NCBI RefSeq assembly: GCF_024372725.1
Contig: NZ_VOUA01000010.1
Coordinates: 33,366-97,365 of the forward strand
Length of the DNA: 64,000 bases
DNA from: Methanosarcina sp. KYL-1
Lineage (GTDB): Archaea; Halobacteriota; Methanosarcinia; Methanosarcinales; Methanosarcinaceae
Direction: 5' to 3'
The notes beneath the pieces were generated by a model. The model made no database searches, had not been told where the DNA came from, and saw only the letters and a program-made list of their open reading frames with translations. The position numbers were made by a program, and so were the translations under genes. This document shows, one piece after another, positions 1-7,641 of the stretch. Numbering within the stretch: position 1 is the first letter of the stretch; every line of letters begins with the position of its first letter.

Positions 1-1149
1 GTCAATTCCAAGAGCTTTTCTTGCGGGGACAAGGGATGCTGCCATTCCCGTAAGTATGCAGATCCCGGAAACGGCGGGCAGAATCATCCAGATAGGGGAA
101 GGTGTAACTGAAACCGTCAGTGGAGCAGCGATGAAGGAGGCTCCTGTTCCTATAAAAAAACCAAGGATTCCTCCCAGTGCTCCGATAATTGCCCCTTCAA
201 GAAACAGCATGGAGACTATCTGGGTATCGCTTGCGCCCACTGCACGCATGATCCCGATCTCCTTTATTTTTTCATTTATGGATGCAAGCATTGTGGAAGC
301 AACCGTTAACGCACTCACAAGCAGAATAATAACCGAGACTGCCATTGCAGAAGATTGGGCGTGCTCAATCATTGTCATCTCATTTTGCACTATCTGGCTC
401 ATTGGCCTGGCTTCCAGCCCGGGGAAGACTTCCATTATCTGCCGGCTCATCTCCTCGACAGGGCAGTCATTGCAAAGCGCCCTGATTTCCAGACTGCTTA
501 CTTTTCCTTCTTTTCCGAACAAATACTGGGAAGCCGCAAGGGGAAGAATAACATATCCGTCTTCATTGCCGCCTGTGCTCTCGATCACCCCGGCGATCCG
601 GGCGTCAATGTAAACGTCACCCTGCTTGAGGGTCACCAATGAGCCTTCTTCCAGTCCCATGGGGCCGGCTATATCCGAACCAACCATTATTTCGGTTTTT
701 TCAGGGCCTTCTTCAGCCATCCAGTGCCCCCTTATGTTCCACCATGCTTTGAGCTTCATTTCTTCCTCCGGGTCCACCCCCATTACTACAACGGGGGAGT
801 TGCCAAGTTCTGCGATTCCATAAAGCCTTGGGGCTACGACTGCAAGGTTAGCCTTATTCTCGATAGTGTAAATCCGGGGAATTTCCGATTCTTCAATATA
901 GTTTTCTCCCGTAAATAACGAACCTGCAGATGTGGAGCCCGCAACAAGGGGTATGGACCTGGTTTCCGGTTTGACGACGATGTTTGCACCAAAGGTATTC
1001 GATTCCTCATAGAGGCTTTCGGTTGCTGCAGTGAACGTCGTGACCACAGCTACCAGTGCTGCAGCAGCTACTACCACTCCCAGCACTGCTACTATGAGTT
1101 TCGTTTTCCTGCGGGATATGTCCTTCAATACTATAGAGTGTAAATTCAT
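1..1149 (-). CDS. MacB/FtsX-type ABC transporter permease (C-terminus beyond window)
   Basis: Inner-membrane permease of the MacB/FtsX (LolE-like) class, which exports or extracts substrates with a separate ATPase. The 383 visible codons have no stop. One membrane segment lies at about residues 18-40, then a large extracellular domain (about 45-265), then membrane segments at about 268-290, 312-340 and 353-373. The family signature KEIGIMRAVGAS is at about 296-307, just after the second membrane segment. The ATG at 1149 is preceded by a GAGG ribosome site. The gene is divergent from the BlaI-type regulator, and two palindromic operators lie 200-245 bp upstream of it, so regulation by that repressor is likely (inference). 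The partner ATPase is not visible here; it could lie to the left. Confidence 0.9.
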   Translation of the reverse strand, partial: MNLHSIVLKDISRRKTKLIVAVLGVVVAAAALVAVVTTFTAATESLYEESNTFGANIVVKPETRSIPLVAGSTSAGSLFTGENYIEESEIPRIYTIENKANLAVVAPRLYGIAELGNSPVVVMGVDPEEEMKLKAWWNIRGHWMAEEGPEKTEIMVGSDIAGPMGLEEGSLVTLKQGDVYIDARIAGVIESTGGNEDGYVILPLAASQYLFGKEGKVSSLEIRALCNDCPVEEMSRQIMEVFPGLEARPMSQIVQNEMTMIEHAQSSAMAVSVIILLVSALTVASTMLASINEKIKEIGIMRAVGASDTQIVSMLFLEGAIIGALGGILGFFIGTGASFIAAPLTVSVTPSPIWMILPAVSGICILTGMAASLVPARKALGID

Positions 1150-1192
1150 TGATAAGCCTCAAAATATCCAGGCGGTTCATTTTCTTATATCG

Positions 1193-1317
1193 CGTTGTAC
1201 CCGTTCACCTGTATCGGTTCACTTGTGCCGGTTTACCTGCACCGATTCACGTTGTACCAGTTCATCTGTATCGGTTCACCTGTACCGGCTTACCTGTACC
1301 AATTCACGTTGTACCAG
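1193..1317. repeat. 57-bp tandem repeat built from 13-16 bp subunits
   Basis: The string CGTTGTACC recurs at 1193, 1250 and 1307, exactly 57 bp apart. Each unit is made of degenerate repeats of the type TTCACCTGTACCGG. It lies between the permease start and the operators at 1349-1392. No function is visible; the GTAC-containing subunits do not match the TGTAAA operators. Confidence 0.75.
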
Positions 1318-1348
1318 ATTTACTATACGCTTAATGTAAAGGCAGAAC

Positions 1349-1365
1349 TTTACAGTGGATGTAAA
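1349..1365. promoter_or_regulatory. BlaI-type operator, copy 1 (TTTACA-N5-TGTAAA)
   Basis: Perfect 6-bp inverted repeat with a 5-bp spacer, the same architecture as the site overlapping the blaI-like gene start. BlaI/MecI repressors bind dyads with TACA/TGTA half-sites. It probably controls the leftward permease gene (inference). Confidence 0.7.
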
Positions 1366-1375
1366 CTACTTGAAC

Positions 1376-1392
1376 TTTACGCTAGATGTAAA
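1376..1392. promoter_or_regulatory. BlaI-type operator, copy 2 (TTTACG-N5-TGTAAA)
   Basis: One mismatch from the other two sites and the same N5 spacing. Its centre is 27 bp from copy 1. Two sites in tandem in the divergent intergenic region suggest cooperative binding of dimers. Confidence 0.65.
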
Positions 1393-1487
1393 GAATCCTG
1401 GTTTAAAATATGGCAAATCAACAATCCGAACCGAGAACTAACGACCTGAAGCGGAATTAAAAACCGGTGATAGCAAAGCTTATATTT

Positions 1488-1506
1488 GTTTACAGCAGTT
1501 GTAAAC
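1488..1506. promoter_or_regulatory. Autoregulatory BlaI-type operator with promoter
   Basis: GTTTACA-GCAGT-TGTAAAC is a perfect 7-bp dyad. It sits between a TATA-like stretch (about 1479-1487) and the ATG at 1509, so a bound dimer would cover the transcription start. The short distance from TATA to ATG suggests a leaderless mRNA starting at or near 1509. Confidence 0.75.
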
Positions 1507-1508
1507 CC

Positions 1509-1868
1509 ATGGTGAAATTAGATCGAATAAATCTCTCCAATGAAGGACTGACCAAGTTTTTCAGTCCCATCGAAGCCCAGATAATGGAGGTTTTGTGGAC
1601 AAACGAAGAATCCGCCACTCCGGAAATCACCGCAAAAACAGGCATCCCTTTATCCAGTGTAGCCGGGACGCTGGACAGGCTTGTAAAAGCCGGCTTTGCA
1701 ACAAGAAAGGTGGACAAGAAAGGGCAGAGGGTAAGATATCTTTATTCTGCAGCCGAGTCCATGGATAACACGGCAAATACCATCACGAAAAAAGTGATGG
1801 ATAGCCTTGTGGACACCTTTGGCAAAGTGGCTATCGAAAACTTTCATACATACCAGAATAAGAAGTGA
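1509..1868 (+). CDS. BlaI/MecI-family winged-helix repressor
   Basis: 119-residue repressor of the BlaI/MecI (penicillinase repressor) family. The N-terminal winged helix includes SPIEAQIMEVLW and the recognition region GIPLSSVAGTLDRLVKAGF; a short C-terminal helical dimer domain follows. An in-frame ATG exists upstream at 1467, but it lies before the TATA-operator block, so the ATG at 1509 (MVKLDRI) is preferred. The next gene on the same strand is a membrane metalloprotease, the archaeal counterpart of the bacterial BlaI-BlaR1 arrangement. Three matching palindromes nearby indicate autoregulation and control of the divergent permease (inference). The inducer is unknown. Confidence 0.88.
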   Translation: MVKLDRINLSNEGLTKFFSPIEAQIMEVLWTNEESATPEITAKTGIPLSSVAGTLDRLVKAGFATRKVDKKGQRVRYLYSAAESMDNTANTITKKVMDSLVDTFGKVAIENFHTYQNKK

Positions 1869-1879
1869 ACCTTAAGAGG

Positions 1880-1985
1880 CAGTTCTTTAAAACGGGTTTC
1901 AAAGACAATTCTTAAAACGAGTTCTAAGAAACAATTCTCTGAAAACGGGTTTTAAGGTCAATTCTTTAAAAACGGGTCTCATGAA
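1880..1985. repeat. 26-27 bp tandem repeat (4 units)
   Basis: Units beginning CAATTC or CAGTTC start at 1880, 1906, 1932 and 1959, each with a TTTAAAACGGGTTT-like core. They fill the gap between the repressor and protease genes. No hairpin or obvious role is seen. Confidence 0.65.
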
Positions 1986-2026
1986 GTTATTTAAAAAGAA
2001 CCTTAAGGCGTGAGTTTTTCTGGACG

Positions 2027-2710
2027 GTGAAGATGTTTTCCATAACTGAAGAAATCGAATGTTACATTGCCTGTATCACCGATTCCAGCTTGCTGCCCCT
2101 GATGGGAATGAACATATTCCTGGCTTTGCTACTTTTTACGGTTTACCTTAAAGCGAAAAGCTCGGTTTTCAGGATTTTCTCTTTCATTGCCGCACAGTTG
2201 TCCATGGTTTTTGCAATTGGCATGGTTGCTTCTGCAATGCAGTGCAGCCAGATGCTGACAATCGAGATATACACCGCATATGTGCTTGCTTCAAGTGCGA
2301 TAATCCTGCTCCTGCCATGCGTATACTACAAAGCCCTGATCAAAAGGTACAGAGCCCGCCCAATCACAGAGGTCATGGACTGGCCCCAGCATTTTGTGAA
2401 TATTCTCTCCAAAAAGGCAGAGGTGTATTATTACGATTCCGCAGTACCCCGGGCATTTGCTTCGGGAAAAGCCGTTTTCCTGTCGATGGGAATGCTTGAA
2501 CTGATGGACGAGTCGGAACTGAAAGCTATCCTTGCTCACGAAGTCTGGCACATTCGCCACAACAATAAGACCCCCATCCTGAGGCAGCTTTCAATCATGA
2601 CTTTCACAAGAAACCGCTCGGAAGATGAACTTGAACTCTTGGCTGACATTTTTGCAGGAGAAGTTGTCAGCAAGGATGCAGTGGAATCTGCAAGGGCAAA
2701 GTTGAACTAA
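2027..2710 (+). CDS. BlaR1/M48-like membrane zinc metalloprotease
   Basis: 227 residues from the GTG at 2027; an in-frame ATG at 2033 is an alternative. Three membrane segments at about 22-44, 48-70 and 78-101 are followed by a cytoplasmic protease domain with the zinc motif HEVWH (171-175) and the downstream ligand motif ELLAD (203-207, the ExxAD pattern of M48/M56 peptidases). In bacterial BlaR1/MecR1 such a protease inactivates the BlaI repressor; the gene order here supports the same pairing (inference). It lacks the large extracellular penicillin-binding sensor domain of BlaR1, so any signal must be sensed by the membrane part or by a partner such as the divergent ABC permease. Confidence 0.85.
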   Translation: MKMFSITEEIECYIACITDSSLLPLMGMNIFLALLLFTVYLKAKSSVFRIFSFIAAQLSMVFAIGMVASAMQCSQMLTIEIYTAYVLASSAIILLLPCVYYKALIKRYRARPITEVMDWPQHFVNILSKKAEVYYYDSAVPRAFASGKAVFLSMGMLELMDESELKAILAHEVWHIRHNNKTPILRQLSIMTFTRNRSEDELELLADIFAGEVVSKDAVESARAKLN

Positions 2711-3018
2711 AAAATTACCGTGAACGGCTTTGTGGAAACCCGATCTTAATCAGAAGTAAGAGGCTGAAGAATCCGCATGAAAAGGGTCAACCTGACAAAG
2801 CGAGTGTAACTCAACCTTTCAGCTATAGAAAACTTTTTATTTTCTTTCGGGTACCGTGGCTTTCACGGGCTGCCACAGGCATCCGGCCTTTTCCAGCAAT
2901 AAATCAGGCTATTGGCCCAAAAAAACCAAAATTTAAGAAACAAATACCGCTCAAGAAACAAAACCGACTTTACTGCTTTTGAGTTCAAAAAAGTAAATTT
3001 TAGAAATCCGGAGCCTGA
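2711..3018. other. Convergent intergenic region, no gene
   Basis: 308 bp between two convergent genes. AT-rich, with one short GC-rich patch (about 2850-2895). No coding region, RNA or clear terminator hairpin was recognised. Confidence 0.5.
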
Positions 3019-3834
3019 TCATTTCCAGATAACATCTGCCTGTTTTCTTCCCGGAATCTTCCTTAACTTATATTTAGGGTATCCGACCAGCATCGGGTAC
3101 TGCAGGACCTGCCCTTCGGGAAGGCCAAGGGCCTCTTTTAAGGGCTGGTATTCCTGGGCTGCGATATGCAAAAGCCCTGCCCAGCAGGTGCCGAGGCCAA
3201 AGGAAGGAGCCACCAGGTCAAAAGTTGTAAGGGCGATGATGCTGTCGGTATATCCCGTGGCGTTTTCGCCATAAGCGTATACCAGTCCGGGTGCATTGCG
3301 GCAGATGGGGTCAAGGCCTGCGTCAGAAAGGGCGACCAGAGCTGGGAAAATCGGCATAAATGGGTGTTCCGCATCACTTTCGGCCATCCGGCGCATCCAT
3401 TCTATTGTAAGCGCTGAAAGCTTTTTGACTTCGGCGGCATCGGTAATCACGAGCCATTTAACAGGCTGGGCGTTCACGCCGGAGGGGGCAAAACGGACAG
3501 CTTCAAGGATTCGGGCAATTTTCTCCTTTTCAACCGGCATGTCCTTAAAAACCCTGATCGAACGCCTGCTCTGCACATATTTTGTGAGCACTTCGGAGTT
3601 TATCTTCGTGGTGTCAGCGGCGTTGTCTGCCGGTGCAAAGGCCGGGTAATTTCCCCGGATCGCATCATGGGGACAGGAGGCTTCACAGTGCCCACAGCGG
3701 GAACAGAAAGCTTCGTATTCGGCTGGCAGGGAGGGAATACCATCTTCTCCTGGCAGGATAATGTTTACGGGGCAGATCTGCGAGCAGATCCCGCAGGCTG
3801 TGCACTTTTCCGGGTCAAAAGAAATCAGGCTCAT
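3019..3834 (-). CDS. Ferredoxin-nitroreductase fusion protein
   Basis: 271 residues. The N-terminal 2x[4Fe-4S] ferredoxin domain has the cysteine clusters CTACGICSQICPV (about 11-23) and CSRCGHCEASCPH (about 44-56). It is followed by an FMN-binding nitroreductase domain starting at SRRSIRVF with the conserved APSGVNAQPVKW segment and C-terminal GTCWAGLL. Members pass electrons from the clusters to FMN; the substrate is not predictable. Length and architecture are normal for the archaeal family. It is monocistronic and convergent with the protease gene. Confidence 0.92.
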   Translation of the reverse strand: MSLISFDPEKCTACGICSQICPVNIILPGEDGIPSLPAEYEAFCSRCGHCEASCPHDAIRGNYPAFAPADNAADTTKINSEVLTKYVQSRRSIRVFKDMPVEKEKIARILEAVRFAPSGVNAQPVKWLVITDAAEVKKLSALTIEWMRRMAESDAEHPFMPIFPALVALSDAGLDPICRNAPGLVYAYGENATGYTDSIIALTTFDLVAPSFGLGTCWAGLLHIAAQEYQPLKEALGLPEGQVLQYPMLVGYPKYKLRKIPGRKQADVIWK

Positions 3835-3941
3835 TTCAGGTACCTCATTAAGCTGGATATTATGAGCAAGTCGGTGATATAGTTAATCTGCTAAGTTATT
3901 AACCTTCTATAGTTAGCCAGTTCACCTGCCAATTTAACTTT

Positions 3942-3998
3942 GCAGGCGAGAAGTCCCCTTCCTCGACTCCGAAGGAGGCAGGGAGAGGTAGTTCACTC
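3942..3998. repeat. Possible IS200/IS605-type right-end scar
   Basis: A short hairpin (CTCC-GAA-GGAG within a longer C-rich/G-rich imperfect stem) followed by GGTAGTTCAC resembles the right ends of archaeal tnpB-only elements. No tnpB coding remnant is visible next to it, so this is tentative. Confidence 0.3.
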
Positions 3999-4045
3999 AG
4001 GCCTGCTAATTTCACCAGGTTAACATGTCGGACCCAAGTTAACCC

Positions 4046-4525
4046 TCAGCAATAAACGCGCCCTATGCAGTCTACTTTCAGAATAATGACCTTATGGTTT
4101 TCAAAATCAATCCGATAAAGCAACCTGTAGTTCCCGGCCCTCAACCTGAAAAGCTTTTCCTGGCTATCGAGGATCCTGCTTGCTCCCGGGGGTACGGGGT
4201 CAGATGACAGCTTTTGGAGGAGATCAGCAATTCGGTAGTCAATGTAACGGCCGGCTTTTTCCAGGAAGGACTGGACAAAAACATCAAGAAAAATTCTAAA
4301 TGTTTCCGGGGCAGAATCTCTCTTTAACCCCATTTCTTCTTTGAATTCCTTTAAAGCCCTCAGCTTTCCCTCGGATTCATTCCGGAAACTGGCGTTCACG
4401 AGCTCTTTTTCTTCCCAGCTAAGGACCGTGTCCACGTCAACCATGTGTTCCCTTACTTCCCAGAGCTGTTTTTTTATGAAATTGAGCTCTTCAAGAACCT
4501 TTTTTTCAAATCCCGACTCTACCAT
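4046..4525 (-). CDS. Fused antitoxin-RelE toxin protein
   Basis: 159 residues. Residues 1-67 are a charged helical segment ending LKEFKEEMGL, like stand-alone antitoxins found upstream of relE in methanogens. Residues about 76-159 are a RelE/ParE-fold toxin: FVQSFLEKAG, DPVPPGASRI, LFRLRAGNYRLLYRID and the C-terminal GRVY. In the usual toxin the last motif reads D-H-R-x-x-V-Y; here the His is replaced (VDCIGRVY). Normally these are two genes; here one reading frame runs through without a stop or internal Met at the junction. The protein may be a self-neutralised toxin or a regulator that lost mRNase activity (inference). Confidence 0.75.
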   Translation of the reverse strand: MVESGFEKKVLEELNFIKKQLWEVREHMVDVDTVLSWEEKELVNASFRNESEGKLRALKEFKEEMGLKRDSAPETFRIFLDVFVQSFLEKAGRYIDYRIADLLQKLSSDPVPPGASRILDSQEKLFRLRAGNYRLLYRIDFENHKVIILKVDCIGRVYC

Positions 4526-4639
4526 GCATAACGGTTAAGTTTTGTTTTATTTATAGATTTCTTTAAAAAGAATCCTGACTCCTTTGCAGCGCACTTACAA
4601 CCAAGAAACTTTCCTTGCGGTTTGGACACTGATGGGAGG

Positions 4640-4765
4640 AATAGGGAGGAAAAGGGGAAGAAGAGAGAAGTAAAAGGAAAAGGAGAGAGCGAAAGGAAGG
4701 GGAAGAAGAGAGAAGTAAAGGGAAGAAGAAATAAAGAGAGAAGAAGGAAAAGGAAAGGAGAGACA
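4640..4765. repeat. Purine-rich imperfect tandem repeats
   Basis: A 21-bp block (GGGGAAGAAGAG onward) recurs at 4654 and 4699 within an almost pure purine stretch. On the minus strand this is a long pyrimidine/T-rich tract directly 3' of small-RNA copy 1 and could help end its transcription (inference). Confidence 0.6.
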
Positions 4766-4767
4766 TG

Positions 4768-4867
4768 TTAAAGGGGGATAGGGCATCTGATTTTTGGGGA
4801 GTGGGGGAGAAGGGGGTTAAAAGAGTTGGAGATTAGTTTTGGAAAAAGAGTTTTCCTCAGATGCCCT
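4768..4867 (-). ncRNA. Candidate small RNA, family copy 1
   Basis: On the minus strand GGGCATCTGA (4865-4856) pairs with TCAGATGCCC (4789-4780) around a 66-nt loop rich in C-runs (CCCCCTTCTCCCCCACTCCCC); a CCCCC tail follows the stem. A TATA box (4897-4890) ends 24 nt upstream of the stem, so the RNA should begin at the stem. It shares design with three further copies. The predicted transcript has no convincing reading frame. Function unknown; the exposed C-runs could pair with purine-rich ribosome-binding sites (inference). Confidence 0.65.
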
Positions 4868-4889
4868 TACTATATAATAATACTCAATA

Positions 4890-4968
4890 TTATATAAAAT
4901 TATGTTAATAATGAAATATTTTGGTCTTTTTTAGCAGTACTGCTAAATAACAGCTATTTTTAGCAGTA
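4890..4968 (-). promoter_or_regulatory. Promoter of small-RNA copy 1 with twin GTAC boxes
   Basis: TATATAAA on the plus strand at 4890-4897 reads TTTATATA for leftward transcription. Upstream lie an 18-bp perfect palindrome around GCAGTACTGC (4929-4946) and a second AGCAGTACC box (4961-4969). The two GTAC centres are 29 bp apart, and the first is 72.5 bp from the RNA stem, as in copies 3 and 4. Confidence 0.65.
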
Positions 4969-5114
4969 CCAACTTTTGGATTACTACACAATTTTAATTT
5001 CCGGAAATGCATTGTTTGTTTAAAAAGCACCGGCAGATGACGGTTATTTTCTTACGGACTGAAATGATGAGATATGAGAAGAAGAGAAGTGAAAACTTGA
5101 ATGGAGCAACTCTC

Positions 5115-5206
5115 CAAAGGGATATGGGGCATCTGATATTTGGGATTGAGTTTATATGGATATGAGTTTGGGATATAACTGAAAAAAAGATTTCTCAGAT
5201 GCCCAA
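5115..5206 (-). ncRNA. Candidate small RNA, family copy 2 (divergent)
   Basis: Same closing stem (5204-5195 with 5136-5127) around a 58-nt loop, with a TATA-like box (5234-5227) 22 nt upstream. The loop has only short C-runs (CCC) and the twin GTAC boxes are not recognisable, so this copy looks more degenerate. It lies 250 bp upstream of copy 1 on the same strand. Confidence 0.5.
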
Positions 5207-5353
5207 CTAATACTACTACCTCATGACATATAAAAATAATGAAATAATCTTGTTTTACTGCATTTCCGGAAGGTAATAAAAAGATTATGAGATTGAAAAA
5301 GGTAAAAGAAATAGAAGGAATCAGGGCAGTATCCGTAAAGGCCGTATATCCGA

Positions 5354-5435
5354 TATAGACCATTATTCTGTATAGACCATTATTCTGTATAGACCATTAT
5401 CTGATATAGGCCTTTATTCGGTATAGACTGTATAT
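5354..5435. repeat. 17-bp tandem repeat
   Basis: TATAGACCATTATTCTG units start at 5354, 5371 and 5388 and then become degenerate up to about 5435. They lie just downstream of the AhpD-like gene. Confidence 0.7.
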
Positions 5436-5476
5436 CTGCCTGAAATCCAGAAACTGTCCTGAAATCGGGACAGCTT

Positions 5477-5776
5477 TTATAAGACGCCATCCAGGGCCCT
5501 AGCGGCCGTGTAAACGCTACCTACTCCGAAAATATACTGGGTTATCTTTATTGCCTGCATAACCTCTTCTTTTGTGGCCCCTTCCTGCATGGCCTGTATT
5601 GCAAGGACTTTTACTCCGTCAACCGCGCCGTTAGCTGCATCAAGAGCCATTGCCATCAGGAATTTGTACTTCAGGGGGATACCCTCTTCTTTAAATGCTA
5701 GGTCACGGGTGTTTTCAAGCAGGCTGAAAAATTCAGGGTCCTTTTCCATTATAATCTTAAGCGGGTGTTCTGGCAT
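5477..5776 (-). CDS. Carboxymuconolactone decarboxylase-like (AhpD-fold) protein
   Basis: 99 residues from the ATG at 5776, chosen because AAGGAG lies 7 nt before it; an upstream in-frame ATG at 5797 has no such site. All-helical AhpD/CMD fold with the typical KYKFLMAMALDAANGAVDGVKVLAIQAMQEGATKEE-type core (residues about 37-73). The redox CxxC motif of AhpD is absent (A-N-G-A-V-D in its place), so a peroxidase role is unlikely. Such short cysteine-free members are common in methanogens with unknown substrate. Confidence 0.85.
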   Translation of the reverse strand: MPEHPLKIIMEKDPEFFSLLENTRDLAFKEEGIPLKYKFLMAMALDAANGAVDGVKVLAIQAMQEGATKEEVMQAIKITQYIFGVGSVYTAARALDGVL

Positions 5777-5836
5777 GTTGCTGTCTCCTTTTCCCAATTA
5801 CCGAAGTATCTTAGCCTTATTTGCCGGTTATGGTAT

Positions 5837-5895
5837 TATTTGAGTCTCGAATATTGCCATTATGGTTTATTTGAGTCTCGAATATTACCATTATA
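5837..5895. repeat. 31-bp direct repeat upstream of the AhpD-like gene
   Basis: TATTTGAGTCTCGAATATT followed by GCCATTAT or ACCATTAT occurs at 5837 and 5868. Position 60-120 bp upstream of the start codon makes a regulatory role possible. Confidence 0.5.
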
Positions 5896-6064
5896 CTCTG
5901 GCTCTATTAATTTAAAGCATTCTCTTCCGGGGTAAAAGGAGTGCAGAATAAGAAAACAGGGTAGAAATTTAGCCAGGTCTTTTATCCGGATTTTTGAATC
6001 CGGAAGCATATTTCCAAACTTCGGATCTTTTCTTTAGTTAAGGGGTAGTTCACCGGTTTTTAGT

Positions 6065-6595
6065 TCAGGGGTAGTTCGCCAGTTCGTAAGTGATGGTCCC
6101 ATCCTCAGGCCCTTTTCCCCTAAAAACAAATCCGTTTTTTTCCAGGACGCGGATCGAGGCTGTAAGGTGCGGATACGTATAAGCTATGATCCGGGGCTTT
6201 TCAAAGCTGGAAGACGCCCACTTCAACATTGAACTGACTGCTTCGGTGGCATACCCCCGGTTCTGGTGCCCGGAAAGCACCGAGTACCCTATTTCGAGGC
6301 CCCCACTTTCATGGGCAAGAAACCCGCCGCTTCCTACCAGGACCGGGAGATTGGGGCCTGCCTGCCGAAGGAGCCAGTAAAAGCTCCAGATTTTCCGGTC
6401 CCTGGCCTTCATTCGTCCGATGAACTCCTCAATTACTTCAGGGCTTATCTGTTCAGGCGGCCATTCCACGGGAACGTCAGCCTTCAGGGCAGCGGCAAAT
6501 CCCGAACTGTCGTGCAGTTCAAGGAGATAGAGTTTTACCGTGGCAGGAAGCAGGTCCAGACGTTCGGTCCTGAGCGGAAAAGCAGGCACGTTCAT
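6065..6595 (-). CDS. GNAT-family N-acetyltransferase (RimJ/RimL-like)
   Basis: 176 residues. It starts LRTERLDLLPAT as in RimL-like enzymes, has the acetyl-CoA pyrophosphate-binding motif GHQNRGYATEA (about 110-120) and the closing SIRVLEKNGFVFRG. It transfers an acetyl group from acetyl-CoA to an unknown amine, perhaps a protein N-terminus or small molecule. No operon partners; small-RNA copy 3 lies about 250 bp upstream on the same strand. Confidence 0.88.
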   Translation of the reverse strand: MNVPAFPLRTERLDLLPATVKLYLLELHDSSGFAAALKADVPVEWPPEQISPEVIEEFIGRMKARDRKIWSFYWLLRQAGPNLPVLVGSGGFLAHESGGLEIGYSVLSGHQNRGYATEAVSSMLKWASSSFEKPRIIAYTYPHLTASIRVLEKNGFVFRGKGPEDGTITYELANYP

Positions 6596-6730
6596 AGAAG
6601 CGGATTTGAGCGTGAATTTAGATAACTCTTTTGGTATTTTTTACCATTCCTGCCGGGAGCAAGGGAAAGCCAAAATAAGGTATCTGCAGCTTCAAAACTA
6701 ATATGTGTATACATTGAATCAACAGAAAAT

Positions 6731-6838
6731 AACCTGGAAAAACACAAGATAACCTGAAAAACAGAAAATAACCTGAAAAACAGAAAATAACCTGAAAAAC
6801 AGAAAATAACCTGAAAAACAGAAAATAACCTGAAAAAA
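6731..6838. repeat. 19-bp tandem repeat (about 6 units)
   Basis: AACCTGAAAAACAGAAAAT units start at 6731, 6751, 6770, 6789, 6808 and 6827. The block is immediately 3' of small-RNA copy 3 and T-rich on the RNA strand. Confidence 0.8.
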
Positions 6839-6840
6839 TC

Positions 6841-6941
6841 TTTTAGGGGGGAATAGGGCATCTGAGTTTGGGAGTGGGTGGGGGAATAGGGGGGTGAAAA
6901 AGCTGGTTTGTTATGTGAGAAAAGTGTTCTCAGATGCCCTC
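6841..6941 (-). ncRNA. Candidate small RNA, family copy 3
   Basis: Minus-strand stem AGGGCATCTGAG with CTCAGATGCCCT (12 bp; 6940-6929 with 6866-6855) closes a 62-nt loop containing CCCCCC, CCCCC, CCC and CCC runs. A T-rich run (AGATTTTTTC) follows the C-rich tail. The TATA box (6971-6964) lies 24 nt upstream of the GGGCATCTGA stem, exactly as in copy 1. Loop start GAACACTTTTCT matches copy 4. No credible coding frame. Confidence 0.68.
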
Positions 6942-6963
6942 ATACAATAATAATCAACTATAT

Positions 6964-7045
6964 TATATAAAAACATGTGTATAAAGACAAATTGATCGAT
7001 TATGTAACAGTACTGTAATTATAAGGCAAAAAATAACAGTACTGC
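6964..7045 (-). promoter_or_regulatory. Promoter of small-RNA copy 3 with twin GTAC boxes
   Basis: TATATAAA (plus strand 6964-6971) for leftward transcription. CAGTACTG boxes at 7008-7015 and 7037-7044 are 29 bp apart, and the first centre is 72.5 bp from the RNA stem. Both distances equal those at copy 1. Confidence 0.65.
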
Positions 7046-7271
7046 ATTCATACATTTAAGCCATTTTTTAAGGTAAATTCGGAAAAACCCATTAATTCTC
7101 CTTTTTCGGATCTGCCGAAGCAGGAAAATGCTAAAATAACTGAATAAAGAATAACTGAATAAAGAAAAAGAGTATGAAGTAAAATTTGCTTCATGATCCA
7201 TGCTGGATCAAAGTAAATTCAAATAGAATTCAAAGAAAAGATAAATTCAAAAAGAGTTACAGAGGGCTTTT

Positions 7272-7595
7272 ATGTTTTCCAAACAAGACTCAGATGGCTA
7301 CAAAGAGTTTCTTCCCGGCATTAGCATGAAAACCATAGTGTACGGGGAAAAGACCCTTATGGCTGAATTTATTCTGAATAAGGGAAGCATTCTTCCCCCC
7401 CATGACCACATCCATGAGCAGACAGGCTACCTGGTTTCAGGGAAGATCCTTCTGACAATCGAGGAAGAGGATTTCGAAGTGATGCCGGGGGACTCCTGGA
7501 ATATACCCGGCAGCGTCGCCCACAGTGTGGAGGTCCTGGAAGATTCGGTGGCTGTTGAAGTCTTTTCTCCGCGAAGGGACGAATATATCGGGTAA
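7272..7595 (+). CDS. Small cupin-domain protein
   Basis: 107 residues forming a single cupin barrel. Motif 1 is LPPHDHIHEQTGYLVSG (about 40-57), with metal-ligand-like His and Glu residues; motif 2 is PGDSWNIPGSVAHSVEV (about 71-87). It is preceded by GAGG about 10 nt before the ATG. Metal-binding small cupins of this type have varied roles (isomerase, dioxygenase, sugar binding); none can be chosen here. It is convergent with the MFS transporter gene. Confidence 0.88.
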   Translation: MFSKQDSDGYKEFLPGISMKTIVYGEKTLMAEFILNKGSILPPHDHIHEQTGYLVSGKILLTIEEEDFEVMPGDSWNIPGSVAHSVEVLEDSVAVEVFSPRRDEYIG

Positions 7596-7641
7596 ATCCC
7601 AAACATCCGAAAATATCATCAATATGGCCTTTTTTGCGGCC

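Noticed and set aside
1031..1449. Open frames over the 57-bp repeat
   Set aside because: Period of 57 is a multiple of three, so open frames arise by chance; they cross the permease start and operators.
4563..4786. Minus-strand open frames rich in Ser, Phe and Leu
   Set aside because: They only reflect the pyrimidine-rich repeat strand, have no ribosome site and overlap the small-RNA stem.
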